DNA of 64,000 bases, taken from positions 32,759 through 96,758 of the forward strand of contig DAOPJM010000003.1 of assembly GCA_035399665.1 (NCBI GenBank). Direction: 5' to 3'. The position numbers and the translations under genes are program-made. Each line of letters begins with the position of its first letter. Positions within the stretch are counted from its first letter, which is position 1. This DNA is from DAOPJM01 sp035399665 (GTDB taxonomy: Bacteria > Bacillota > Clostridia > Christensenellales > CAG-138). The notes under the pieces were generated by a model that was not told where the DNA came from, searched no databases, and saw only the letters and a program-made list of their open reading frames with translations. Positions 35,630 to 43,878 of this stretch are shown here, piece by piece.

Positions 35630-36634
35630 TACTTCATTAAGAGAACGAACAACCCTGCCGTCCCTGCCCGTCACGGTCTCGGCGTGCAGCAGCGAACTTA
35701 TTACCGCCTCCTCCACAGCCTCGACTACGGCTCTGAAGGGGGCGTTTATGTAATCATCGGAGAAGCGCAGGGCTGAATCCACCGCGGCTTTGGGGTAATG
35801 CTCCACGCGGTTCACGGTGGAGAACGCAAGAGCTATGTCCCCGCTTCCGTTGCCATAGTATGAGCCTGTTCTGGCAAGCCCCGCCGGAACGCGCTTGCAC
35901 AAGCGCTTCAGCTGCCTTGTATCCATCGGCAAGTCTGTCGCGATTATTGTTATCACCGAGCCTTTGTCCTCGTTTTGAATGTTGCTCTTGACGGGAGCGC
36001 CATCTATGCGCAATCTGTCCATGCTCCCAAAGTTAGTCAGCATCAGTACGCCCACGTTATAGCACACGCCGTCAATCTCCATGACCCTTGACGCGCTCCC
36101 GATTCCGCCCTTATAGCCAAAGCATATCATGCCTCTGCCCGCACCCACCGCGCCTTCATCGAAAACGGTGTCGGCTGCTTCAATAGCCCGCGTTACATGC
36201 TCCTCCTTTACAAACAGCTCCCTTGTCATGTTCAGTCCGCTGTCGTTGCACTCCATAACCACGGGGTTCACGCTGCCCGTCGTCAAACATATGTCGGGGT
36301 TTTGCCGGAGCATATAACGCACCAAGCCCGTCGAAGCCGTGCCTACGCTCAATACATTGGTCAGTATTATCGGCGTCTCAATAGTGCCAAGCTCGTCCAC
36401 CTGAACGAGTCCGCCGCTCTTGCCAAAGCCGTTAATCACATAGCTTGCCGCCGTTACCTTGCTCCTGTAAATGTTGCCCGTATGCGGTAAAATGGCTGTA
36501 ACCCCCGTCTGTGCTCCGCCCTCCTTCAGCGTGACCTGCCCCACCTTCACGCCTTCAACGTCACAGATGGTGTTTCTTGCGCCGCGCTTCATCGTACCTA
36601 TATTGATATCATATTTAGTCAGGTCTATGCCCAT
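35621..36634 (-). CDS. P1/S58-family aminopeptidase (DmpA type)
   Basis: A 337-residue N-terminal-nucleophile aminopeptidase. Family marks are ARNTICDVEGVKVGQVTL, SVNPVVMECNDSGLN and the autoprocessing region KGGIGSASR, where the Gly-Ser bond (Ser about 180) is the expected cleavage site creating the nucleophile. DmpA-type enzymes release N-terminal D- or L-Ala, or beta-amino acids, from small peptides. Start: an ATG at 36640 directly abuts GGAGG, leaving no spacer, while the ATG at 36634 is 6 nt from it, so 36634 is preferred. It is divergent from the DAP-decarboxylase-like gene and shares overlapping -35 boxes with it. Confidence 0.88.
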   Translation of the reverse strand: MGIDLTKYDINIGTMKRGARNTICDVEGVKVGQVTLKEGGAQTGVTAILPHTGNIYRSKVTAASYVINGFGKSGGLVQVDELGTIETPIILTNVLSVGTASTGLVRYMLRQNPDICLTTGSVNPVVMECNDSGLNMTRELFVKEEHVTRAIEAADTVFDEGAVGAGRGMICFGYKGGIGSASRVMEIDGVCYNVGVLMLTNFGSMDRLRIDGAPVKSNIQNEDKGSVITIIATDLPMDTRQLKRLCKRVPAGLARTGSYYGNGSGDIALAFSTVNRVEHYPKAAVDSALRFSDDYINAPFRAVVEAVEEAVISSLLHAETVTGRDGRVVRSLNEVLK

Positions 36635-36661
36635 AATCATCCTCCGTCCATTGCTTGCTCC

Positions 36662-36711
36662 ATTATATCATATAAATTCCATTTGACAAATGCTTTGTGT
36701 AAATGTATAGT
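36662..36711. promoter_or_regulatory. Overlapping divergent promoters sharing one -35 palindrome
   Basis: Plus strand: TTGACA 36683-36688, 17-nt spacer, TATAGT 36706-36711 (towards the DAP-decarboxylase-like operon). Minus strand: TTGTCA 36684-36689, 16-nt spacer, TATAAT 36662-36667 (towards the DmpA-like gene). The two -35 boxes lie inside the perfect 11-bp palindrome ATTTGACAAAT (36681-36691), so polymerase can probably occupy only one at a time. Confidence 0.75.
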
Positions 36712-36753
36712 CTTATGTGTTCATCATGAAATCTATTGGGGGATGTTTACTAA

Positions 36754-38016
36754 ATGAAGAATACTTTCGTTACGGCGGAGCAGCTCGAAAGGATTACGGC
36801 CGAGTTTCCCACGCCTTTCCACCTCTACGACGAGCGCGGCATCAGGGAGAATGCCCGCAGGCTCTTAAAGGCCTTCTCTTGGAACAAAGGCTACCGTGAG
36901 TTCTTCGCGGTCAAGGCCACTCCCAACCCAACAATACTTCGTATACTGCGCGATGAAGGCTGCGGCGTGGACTGCTCCAGCCGCACTGAGCTTATGCTTG
37001 CGGACGCTGTGGGCTTTGGCGGCAATGAGATTATGTTCTCCTCCAATCAAACGCCCGACAACGAGTACATCCTTGCAAGGAAGCTCAACGCCACTATCAA
37101 CTTGGATGACTACGGTCAGATTGACAGCCTTGAACACGCTGCGGGCATACCCGAAACCATCAGTATGCGCTTCAACCCGGGCGGCGACTTTGTCATCAAC
37201 AACAGCATAATGGATCGCCCCGGCGACTCGAAATTCGGCTGCACCGAGGAGCAGATTATATCCGGCTACAAGCGTCTGTATGCTTTGGGTGCGCGCAGGT
37301 TCGGTCTTCACGCGTTCTTGGCTTCCAACACTATAACCAACGAATACTATCCCGCCGTAGCTCGTACCCTCTTTGAGCTTGCCAATCACATTAAAAAGGA
37401 GACGGGAATTCATGTGAGCTTCGTCAACCTCTCAGGCGGCGTGGGAATACCCTATCGTCCTGAGCAGGAGCCTTGCAATATAGAAATCATCGCGGACGGC
37501 GTACACAAGGCCTATGTTGAGTGCGGCATGGAGGACGTTTCCATCTGCACCGAGCTTGGCCGCTATATGCTTGGGCCTTACGGCTGTCTCATCACCCGCT
37601 GTATACACAAGAAGCAGACCTACAAGGACTATGTTGGCGTTGACGCCTGCGCCGCGAACCTTATGCGTCCCGCGATATACAAGGCTTACCATCATATAAC
37701 CGTGATAGGCAAGGAGAACGCCGCACATGACCATCTGTATGACGTCGTGGGGAGTCTCTGCGAGAACAACGACAAGTTCTGTATCGACAGGTATTTACCT
37801 GAAATTGAGGTTGGCGACCTTCTGTGTATACACGACGCGGGTGCGCACGGCTTCTCTATGGGCTACAACTATAACGGCAAGCTGAGAAGCGCGGAGCTTC
37901 TCTTGTGCGAGGATGGCTCGGTAAGGCTGATACGCAGAGCCGAGGTGCCTGCCGACTATTTTGCAACCTTAGATATCTACCCCGAATTGTCGGAAAAACT
38001 TATGATAAGGGAGTAA
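36754..38016 (+). CDS. Diaminopimelate decarboxylase-like PLP enzyme
   Basis: A 420-residue fold-III PLP enzyme of the LysA/ornithine decarboxylase family. FFAVKATPNPTIL holds the PLP lysine (Lys54); GVDCSSRTEL, the phosphate-binding NLSGGVGIPY loop and ICTELGRYMLGPYG are typical of diaminopimelate decarboxylase, and VGSLCENND corresponds to the CESSD-type active-site segment with Asn for one Ser. LysA converts meso-DAP to L-lysine. The start has GGGGGA upstream and a consensus promoter. It sits 5 nt before an Ala-Glu epimerase-like gene, so it more likely serves murein-derived DAP than biosynthesis. Related carboxynorspermidine or other diamino-acid decarboxylases are less likely. Confidence 0.82.
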   Translation: MKNTFVTAEQLERITAEFPTPFHLYDERGIRENARRLLKAFSWNKGYREFFAVKATPNPTILRILRDEGCGVDCSSRTELMLADAVGFGGNEIMFSSNQTPDNEYILARKLNATINLDDYGQIDSLEHAAGIPETISMRFNPGGDFVINNSIMDRPGDSKFGCTEEQIISGYKRLYALGARRFGLHAFLASNTITNEYYPAVARTLFELANHIKKETGIHVSFVNLSGGVGIPYRPEQEPCNIEIIADGVHKAYVECGMEDVSICTELGRYMLGPYGCLITRCIHKKQTYKDYVGVDACAANLMRPAIYKAYHHITVIGKENAAHDHLYDVVGSLCENNDKFCIDRYLPEIEVGDLLCIHDAGAHGFSMGYNYNGKLRSAELLLCEDGSVRLIRRAEVPADYFATLDIYPELSEKLMIRE

Positions 38017-38021
38017 CGAGC

Positions 38022-39110
38022 ATGAAGATTACGGGCGTCAGACTTGGACGTATTTCGGTTCCGCTTCGCGTTCCGTTTAAGACCGCACTCAGGAGCGTGG
38101 ACAGCGTAAACGACATTATAGTCGAGATTCACACCGACAGCGGTGCGGTGGGCTTTGGCGAGGCTCCACCCACAGGCGTTATTACGGGCGATACCACAGA
38201 CGCAATTATCGGTGCTTTCAACGACCATATTACCAAAGCTCTCATAGGGCGTGACGTGGATGACTTTGAGGACGTCATGACGGCCCTAAACGGCTGCATA
38301 GTCCACAACACCAGCGCGAAAGCCGCCGCTGATATGGCTCTTTGGGACCTCTACGGACAGCTTTACAGTATACCCGTATACAAACTTTTGGGCGGGGCAA
38401 GAAAGTCCATAGAGACCGACATTACCGTCAGCGTTAACGAGCCTGACGAGATGGCACGCGACGCCATAAACGCCGTAGAGCGCTGCTACACCGTAATCAA
38501 GGTCAAGGTCGGCAAGGACCCCGCAAGGGACGTGGAGCGTTTAGGCGCAATCCGCAGCGTCGTGCCGACAAGCGTAAAGCTGCGTATTGACGCTAATCAA
38601 GGCTGGACGCCAAAGCAGGCGGTTCGCATACTCAATGGTATGCAGGAAAAGGGCCTTGATATCGAGTTCGTTGAGCAGCCCGTCAAGGGGTACGACTTCG
38701 AAGGGATGAAATACGTCACCGAACGCTCTTATGTCCCTGTACTCGCGGATGAAAGCGTGTTCTCGCCAAGGGACGCCCTCACCATCATGCAGATGCGCGC
38801 CGCCGATATGGTCAACATCAAGCTGATGAAGTGCGGCGGTATCTATAACGCGCTCAAGATTGCCTCTGCCGCCGAGGTCTACGGCGTTGAGTGCATGATA
38901 GGCTGTATGCTTGAGGCGAAGGTCAGCGTCAACGCCGCCGTTCACCTTGCCTGCGCGAAGAAGGTTATCACCGCCATTGACTTGGACGGGCCTGTGCTGT
39001 GCAGTCAAGACCCCGTAATAGGCGGAGCGGTATTCAACGAGAAGCTCATCACGGTAAGCGACAAGCCCGGCATGGGTATCACGGGCGTTAACGGGATAAG
39101 GTATATATAA
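38022..39110 (+). CDS. Dipeptide epimerase, L-Ala-D/L-Glu epimerase type (enolase superfamily)
   Basis: A 362-residue muconate-lactonizing-subgroup enolase superfamily enzyme. All catalytic residues of L-Ala-D/L-Glu epimerase are in place: Lys160 and Lys162 (VIKVKVG), metal ligands Asp190 (LRIDAN), Glu218 (FVEQP) and Asp243 (LADESV), and Lys267 (NIKLMKCGG). The N-terminal capping domain contains the PLRVPFKTALRSVDSVND substrate-specificity segment. B. subtilis YkfB interconverts L-Ala-D-Glu and L-Ala-L-Glu in murein-peptide catabolism. ATG at 38022 has GGGAG upstream. It lies 5 nt after the DAP-decarboxylase-like gene and 1 nt before the XdhC-like gene. Other dipeptide specificities exist in this group. 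Confidence 0.88.
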   Translation: MKITGVRLGRISVPLRVPFKTALRSVDSVNDIIVEIHTDSGAVGFGEAPPTGVITGDTTDAIIGAFNDHITKALIGRDVDDFEDVMTALNGCIVHNTSAKAAADMALWDLYGQLYSIPVYKLLGGARKSIETDITVSVNEPDEMARDAINAVERCYTVIKVKVGKDPARDVERLGAIRSVVPTSVKLRIDANQGWTPKQAVRILNGMQEKGLDIEFVEQPVKGYDFEGMKYVTERSYVPVLADESVFSPRDALTIMQMRAADMVNIKLMKCGGIYNALKIASAAEVYGVECMIGCMLEAKVSVNAAVHLACAKKVITAIDLDGPVLCSQDPVIGGAVFNEKLITVSDKPGMGITGVNGIRYI

Positions 39111-39111
39111 T

Positions 39112-40053
39112 ATGAAGGAGATAGCGGGACAGCTGCAAAGAAGGCTTGAAGCAGGCAAGGCCTCAATGCTCTGCGCCGTAGTCGGCGGCTCGGGCAGCGC
39201 ACCGCGTACCCGTGACGCGTTTATGCTCACGGGCGAAAGCGGCAGGATATGCGGCACGATAGGCGGGGGCATGATGGAGTTCAAAACCTCCGAACACGCC
39301 GCTGAACTTCTTTTGGGTACGCACGGAGAGCTTGCCCACTATGTGTTGACAAACGAGAACGCGGCCGGCTTCGGCATGGTCTGCGGCGGCAGCGTTGACA
39401 TATTGTACAGCTATATAGCCGCCGATGAAAAGAATATCGCGTCCGTGAAGGCTCTCATGGAAGCGCTTGAAACGCACACACCCTGCTTTCTGCTCCTTCC
39501 CTATGACGGAAACGGGATGCGCGTTTCTGACGCGATGTGTCCAACCAAGGCTGACTCGAACTATGTGTACGAGATACGCAACGACAGCATAGTGTATGTA
39601 TTCGGCGGCGGTCATCTCTCCTCTGAGCTTGTTCCTCTGCTTGCTCACCTGAACTTTAGAGTGGTCGTTACCGACGACAGAGCTGAGTATTCGACGAAAG
39701 AGCTTTTTCCCGAAGCGGAGCTGGTTCACACCATGGACTTTGGCGCGCTTGTGGGACGGTTCGACATACGCGAAATGGACTATATCATCGCCGTCACAAG
39801 GGGACACATGGGCGATTTGGAGGTTGAGCGCTTCGCCCTGTCTACCACCGCTCACTATATTGGCGTTGTTGGCAGCAAAAGTAAAATTGCGGCTGTGAAT
39901 AAACGCTTGATCGCCATGGGCTTTAGTCAAGACGACCTTGCCCGCGTGACAACCCCGATAGGGCTTGCGATAAAGAGCGAAACTCCCGCCGAAATTGCCG
40001 TAAGCATAGCCGCTCAGCTCATACTCGACAGGGCGACTTACAACAAAGCATAG
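39112..40053 (+). CDS. XdhC/CoxI-family protein
   Basis: A 313-residue protein with an N-terminal XdhC/CoxI domain (AVVGGSGSAPRTRDAFML, GTIGGGMMEF, GMVCGGSVDILYSYI) and a C-terminal Rossmann domain (VYVFGGGHLSSELVPLLAHL, VTDDRAEYSTKELFPEAE, VGSKSKIAAVNKRL). XdhC proteins bind and sulfurate molybdenum cofactor for xanthine-dehydrogenase-type enzymes. No molybdenum hydroxylase or cofactor gene is in the window; its partner must be elsewhere, or the family member has another role here. It starts 1 nt after the epimerase-like gene, so it is in the same operon. Confidence 0.83.
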   Translation: MKEIAGQLQRRLEAGKASMLCAVVGGSGSAPRTRDAFMLTGESGRICGTIGGGMMEFKTSEHAAELLLGTHGELAHYVLTNENAAGFGMVCGGSVDILYSYIAADEKNIASVKALMEALETHTPCFLLLPYDGNGMRVSDAMCPTKADSNYVYEIRNDSIVYVFGGGHLSSELVPLLAHLNFRVVVTDDRAEYSTKELFPEAELVHTMDFGALVGRFDIREMDYIIAVTRGHMGDLEVERFALSTTAHYIGVVGSKSKIAAVNKRLIAMGFSQDDLARVTTPIGLAIKSETPAEIAVSIAAQLILDRATYNKA

Positions 40054-40056
40054 AAC

Positions 40057-40091
40057 AAAAGCTCCTGCGAGCAGCATCGCAAGAGCTTTTT
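40057..40091. terminator. Bidirectional terminator between XdhC-like and YfcC-like genes
   Basis: AAAAGCTC and GAGCTTTT arms with an inner TGCGA/TCGCA stem. It separates convergent genes. Confidence 0.85.
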
Positions 40092-40112
40092 CATAGTTGC
40101 TAAAAACAGGGT

Positions 40113-41558
40113 CTAAATCAGGTTATAGCCCACCGCGTTGGCAAGGAGCAGCAGCAGTATTGTGATGATGAATATGGGCAGGAGCAAGCGCAGACTCCAG
40201 CGCGCCCACTTGCCGTAGCTCACGTTCGCAAGCCCTAAGCTTATCAGCAGCACCGCGTTGGTTGGATAGAAAATGTTGGAGAAGCCGTCGCCAAACGCGA
40301 ACGCAAGGATCGCAACCTGCGTGTTGACCCCGCACATCTCGGCAAGCGGCGCGATTATCGGCATAAGCAAAAACGCCTTCGCGGACGCCGAGCCGATGAA
40401 AAAGTTCATTACCATGACGAGCAGATATATAAGCAGCACTACCACATACTTTGGCGCGTTGGCCGCCTTGCTTGCGAAGAAGTACAGTATTGTGTCCAAA
40501 ATGCTGCTCTCCTGCATGATATAACGAACCGAGCTTGCCATCAGTATCATGAGCAGCGCGGGCAGAAACGAAAGTACGCCCTTGCCGAACGCCTTGGCCA
40601 TCTTGGAAAAGCTCATACCCGATATCAACACCGATGATACTCCCGCCACAAGGAACATGACCGCGATTATCGCCATCAGATAGTCCTGAAGGAACTTCAC
40701 AAACATGGACAGGATTATCATCATGATACCGGTGCCGAGTACTATCGCGAAAGCAAGCACGGCCTTGTCCATACGCTTGTTTGGGGTGAACTCGAAGCGT
40801 ATCAATTCGCGTCCGCCCTTTGGGGACTTGTCTGACAGCAGCGACCTTGAGGGGTCTTTCTCTATTTTCTTCGCGTAGCTTGACAAAAACCAGTACAACA
40901 GCGGATATATTATGACAAAGGTAAGAATTCTAAATGACAGACCTGACATCATTGGAAGTCCCGCAAGCCCCTGTGCTACGCCTACGGAAAACACGTTGCA
41001 AACCCCGCTTGAAAAGCCCAAGCTCGTGGCGAATATGCTCATGCCAAGTCCGATGAGCGCGTCCCAGCCCATGCAGTACGCAAGCGCAACCGCGATTGGC
41101 ACCAAGGGCACAACCTCCTCAAACGAGCCGACCATAGCGCCGAGCATCATGAAGAACAGCGATACTATCGCAAGGAGAGCAAATCTCCTGTTCTTGAAGC
41201 GGTGTTGAATACGGCAAAGCATATAGTACATAGCTCCGCTCTCGTCGAGTGCGGTAAACGAGCCGCCTATCACCACAAGCAGAGCGCATATCGCTATGAC
41301 CGTCCCGCCGCCCTGTGAGCCTAATACAAGGAAGGGCGACAGTATCCATTTCCAAAATGGTATGCCGCCTTGGGTACTTGTATAGGTGTCGGGGACAATC
41401 TTTTCCCTGCCGTCCTCTATTACCCTCTCGTATTCGCCGGCGGGTAAAATGAAGGTTAGGGCATACGCCGCAATCATGAGACACAGCAGTATGATGAGTG
41501 CGCTTACGAAGGATTTTTTACTGACGTTCATCAGCTTCTTGCCGTCCGTCTTTTCCAT
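40113..41558 (-). CDS. YfcC/ArcD-like putative transporter
   Basis: A 481-residue polytopic protein with about twelve helices, of the YfcC family (related to C4-dicarboxylate and basic amino-acid anaerobic carriers). Family stretches include TFILPAGEYERV, GTYTST-type region before GGIPFWKWILSPF, FMMLGAMVGSFEEVVPLVPI and the C-terminal FGDGFSNIFYPTNAVLLI. The substrate is unknown; basic or acidic amino acids or small peptides are typical guesses. It is monocistronic behind a consensus promoter. Its place at the edge of the peptidase region suggests export or uptake of peptide-breakdown products such as lysine or glutamate; inference only. Confidence 0.82.
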   Translation of the reverse strand: MEKTDGKKLMNVSKKSFVSALIILLCLMIAAYALTFILPAGEYERVIEDGREKIVPDTYTSTQGGIPFWKWILSPFLVLGSQGGGTVIAICALLVVIGGSFTALDESGAMYYMLCRIQHRFKNRRFALLAIVSLFFMMLGAMVGSFEEVVPLVPIAVALAYCMGWDALIGLGMSIFATSLGFSSGVCNVFSVGVAQGLAGLPMMSGLSFRILTFVIIYPLLYWFLSSYAKKIEKDPSRSLLSDKSPKGGRELIRFEFTPNKRMDKAVLAFAIVLGTGIMMIILSMFVKFLQDYLMAIIAVMFLVAGVSSVLISGMSFSKMAKAFGKGVLSFLPALLMILMASSVRYIMQESSILDTILYFFASKAANAPKYVVVLLIYLLVMVMNFFIGSASAKAFLLMPIIAPLAEMCGVNTQVAILAFAFGDGFSNIFYPTNAVLLISLGLANVSYGKWARWSLRLLLPIFIITILLLLLANAVGYNLI

Positions 41559-41602
41559 GTTCCTCTCCTTATCGCGGCCCCCCGCCGATATTCTATACGA
41601 GG

Positions 41603-41631
41603 ATTATACATTTTATTGCATCCTCTGTCAA
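41603..41631 (-). promoter_or_regulatory. Promoter of the YfcC-like gene
   Basis: Minus-strand TTGACA 41626-41631, 17-nt spacer, TATAAT 41603-41608: full consensus. Confidence 0.88.
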
Positions 41632-41736
41632 TGATTGCAAAGAAGGTGTGGAGATAATGTGAGGGGCTAAAATAATCTTGATATCCAAGCTTAAACGTGT
41701 TAAGATAAATAAAATCAAAGTGTAAGGATTATTGAA

Positions 41737-42819
41737 TTGATGTTTAGACAACGGTTTCTGCTCGCAAGGGGCGGCGGTGGCGGCGGCTCGCGTGGCGGCG
41801 GCGGCTTCTCGGGCGGCGGCTCGCGTGGCGGCGGAAGCTTTTCGGGCGGTTCACGCGGTTTCTCCGGCGGCTCAAGGGGCGGAAGCTTTTCGGGCGGCTC
41901 AAGAGGCGGCTACTCCGGCGGCGGCTATTACGGCGGCGGTTCGTACAGAGGCGCTCCCCCTCCCCCTGTGGGTCGCGGGCCCGGCGGCGGCTTTGGCCGA
42001 AGGGGTGGCGGCTGTATGCCCATCTTCTCGGGCTTTGGTTGTCTTGCCCTGATTATCGTAATCTTTTTAGTCATGATCGTTTTGATGTTCGTTCCCGTGT
42101 CCTGCGCCTCGTGCTATACGAGCGTCGGCTCCGATGATAATGCGACGGCTTCGACTGTCGAACGCGAAAAGCTGACCGGAGTCGCTGTCAACAACACGGG
42201 TTACTACACCGACGAAACGGGTATGATAACCTCGCCCTCCGAACTAAAGGAAGGCATGGCGGACTTCTATTCCGCCACGGGAGTTGTGGGCTATGTCTAC
42301 ATCGTCGATGAGAACGGCTATGGCGGCAATCTTGAGGACTTCACGCAAGACCTGTACGATGAGCTGTTCACCGATGAAGCTCACTTCCTCTTGGTATTCG
42401 TACCATACTTCGCAAGCGGCAGCGTTGACGATATCGACAGCTACACCTGTCAGTACGTCTACGGCTCGTCGGCGCGTCTCGTGATGGATGACGAGGCGAT
42501 AGGGATACTCGCAGATTACATACAGTACACCTTCGACGAGTATGACACCTACTCCAATTCTGAGTTCATCGGCGCGGCCTTCTCGCTCACAGGCGAACGC
42601 ATTATGCAGGTCACGGGCGAGAGTAATCAAAAGCTCGGCCGTGTGATTCTTATCGTCCTGTTGGTCATCGTGCTTATCGTAATCCTGTTCTTCTGGTGGA
42701 GAAAGCACAAGGAGCAGAAGAACAAGGAAGCCGAGCAGAAGCAGAAGATACTCGAAACTCCGCTTGAAACCTTCTCGGACAGCGACGCAGAGGAGAGAGC
42801 GAAGAAGTACACCGACTGA
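41737..42819 (+). CDS. Gly/Ser/Arg-rich membrane protein with TPM-like domain
   Basis: A 360-residue protein. Residues about 10-90 are an RGG/SGG low-complexity tract (repeated GGSRGG, FSGG), then a Pro-run, a membrane helix (LALIIVIFLVMIVLMFV) followed by Cys residues (PVSCASC), and an extracytoplasmic domain at about 135-275 that resembles the TPM domain (MADFYSATGVVGYVYIVDENG, LYDELFTDEAHFLLVFVPYF). A second membrane helix (RVILIVLLVIVLIVILFFWW) and a charged tail end the protein. The Gly-rich tract precedes the TPM-like domain here. The start is followed directly by the repeat; AAGGA is 9-12 nt upstream. The pspA gene follows 67 nt later, suggesting a membrane-stress role. Confidence 0.65.
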   Translation: MMFRQRFLLARGGGGGGSRGGGGFSGGGSRGGGSFSGGSRGFSGGSRGGSFSGGSRGGYSGGGYYGGGSYRGAPPPPVGRGPGGGFGRRGGGCMPIFSGFGCLALIIVIFLVMIVLMFVPVSCASCYTSVGSDDNATASTVEREKLTGVAVNNTGYYTDETGMITSPSELKEGMADFYSATGVVGYVYIVDENGYGGNLEDFTQDLYDELFTDEAHFLLVFVPYFASGSVDDIDSYTCQYVYGSSARLVMDDEAIGILADYIQYTFDEYDTYSNSEFIGAAFSLTGERIMQVTGESNQKLGRVILIVLLVIVLIVILFFWWRKHKEQKNKEAEQKQKILETPLETFSDSDAEERAKKYTD

Positions 42820-42886
42820 TATAGGGAATTGGTTCAAAAAGCCACGATTATACAAAGACCGTAAATCAAGAAAGGAAAACAAAACT

Positions 42887-43567
42887 ATGGCAAGCATTTT
42901 AGCAAGATTCAGCGAAATCATCAAGTCCAACATCAACGCGATGCTCGACAAAATTGAGGATCCTTCAAAGATGGTGGATCAGTACTTGACCGACCTAACC
43001 GAGGATTTGGCGGAGGTTCGCAAAGAAACCGCCGGAATCATCGCGGAGGAGACCAGAACCCGCCGCATGGTTGACGACAATGCGGCTGACGTCGCCCGTT
43101 ACAACGACCTTGCGAAGCGTGCATTGAGGGCGGGCAACGAGTCCGACGCCCGCGTGTTTATCGCTAAGAAGCAGGAGCTTGAGGCCGTCGGCGCAAGCCT
43201 GAACACCGCCTATGTCGCGGCTCATGAAAATGCCGAAAAGATGCGCCAGATGCATGACAAGCTGACCCGCGATATTCAGTCCCTGCAAACTCGCAAGTCG
43301 GCTATCAAGGCAAAGGTCGCCGTCGCCAAGACCCAGACCAAGATCAACAACATGACCTCCTCCATGGGCAGCGCACAGGGCAACATCGACGCCTTTGACC
43401 GCATGGAAGCTCGCGCCGATCAGATGCTTGATACCGCTAACGCCATGACCGAGCTGAACAGCAAGCCCATCGACGAGGCACGCGCCCTTGAAGAGAAGTA
43501 CTCCTCTGCCGATACAAGCTCCGTTGACGACGAGCTGAAGGCTCTCAAGGCCGAGCTTGGTGTATAA
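42887..43567 (+). CDS. pspA: PspA/IM30-family membrane-associated coiled-coil protein
   Basis: A 226-residue mostly helical protein. It begins with the amphipathic ILARFSEIIKSNINAMLDKIEDPSKM helix region, where PspA proteins touch the membrane, followed by long coiled coils (about residues 25-200; LEAVGASLNTAYVAAHENAEKM, IKAKVAVAKTQTKI). PspA polymers stabilise damaged membranes. ATG at 42887 has AAAGGA upstream; the open frame extends 41 codons 5' but overlaps the previous gene. A terminator follows. It is probably co-transcribed with the TPM-like gene, similar to PspA operons in other Firmicutes. Confidence 0.87.
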   Translation: MASILARFSEIIKSNINAMLDKIEDPSKMVDQYLTDLTEDLAEVRKETAGIIAEETRTRRMVDDNAADVARYNDLAKRALRAGNESDARVFIAKKQELEAVGASLNTAYVAAHENAEKMRQMHDKLTRDIQSLQTRKSAIKAKVAVAKTQTKINNMTSSMGSAQGNIDAFDRMEARADQMLDTANAMTELNSKPIDEARALEEKYSSADTSSVDDELKALKAELGV

Positions 43568-43602
43568 CTGCTGTTGGGCATTGGTGAAGTAAAAAGTGCA
43601 AC

Positions 43603-43645
43603 AAAAAACTGCCTCGCTCTTTCAATTGAGCGGGGCAGTGTTTTT
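43603..43645. terminator. Bidirectional terminator between pspA and rpsU
   Basis: ACTGCC..CGCTC and GAGCGGGGCAGT arms around a TTTCAATT loop, with AAAAAA before and TTTTT after, so it can end both convergent genes. Confidence 0.88.
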
Positions 43646-43658
43646 GCAAAAATAGCGA

Positions 43659-43829
43659 TTAATACTTGCGCTTTCTTGCGGCTTCAGCCTTCTTCTTGCG
43701 CTTTACGCTGGGCTTCTCGTAATGCTCGTGCTTGCGCGCATCAGCCAAGACGCCACTGCGGGCGCATTTGCGCTTCCACCTTTTGAGTGCGCTTTCAAGG
43801 GATTCGTTTTCGCCGACCCGGATTTCCAT
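43659..43829 (-). CDS. rpsU: 30S ribosomal protein S21
   Basis: A 56-residue basic ribosomal protein: MEIRVGENESLESALKRWK, then CARSGVLADARKHEHYEKP and an Arg/Lys/Ala tail (AEAARKRKY). It binds the 30S platform near the anti-Shine-Dalgarno region. The ATG at 43829 is chosen from the family N-terminus; a purine-rich GGGGAGGG lies upstream. The gene stands alone with its own palindrome-bearing promoter and a terminator. Confidence 0.95.
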   Translation of the reverse strand: MEIRVGENESLESALKRWKRKCARSGVLADARKHEHYEKPSVKRKKKAEAARKRKY

Positions 43830-43878
43830 GTTTTTCCCTCCCCTCTTTAGCAAAACATGCAGTAATTAACTGCGCCAA

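Noticed and set aside
39163..40077. A 304-codon minus-strand frame opposite the XdhC-like gene.
   Set aside because: Antisense shadow; the plus-strand frame has clear family motifs and operon spacing.
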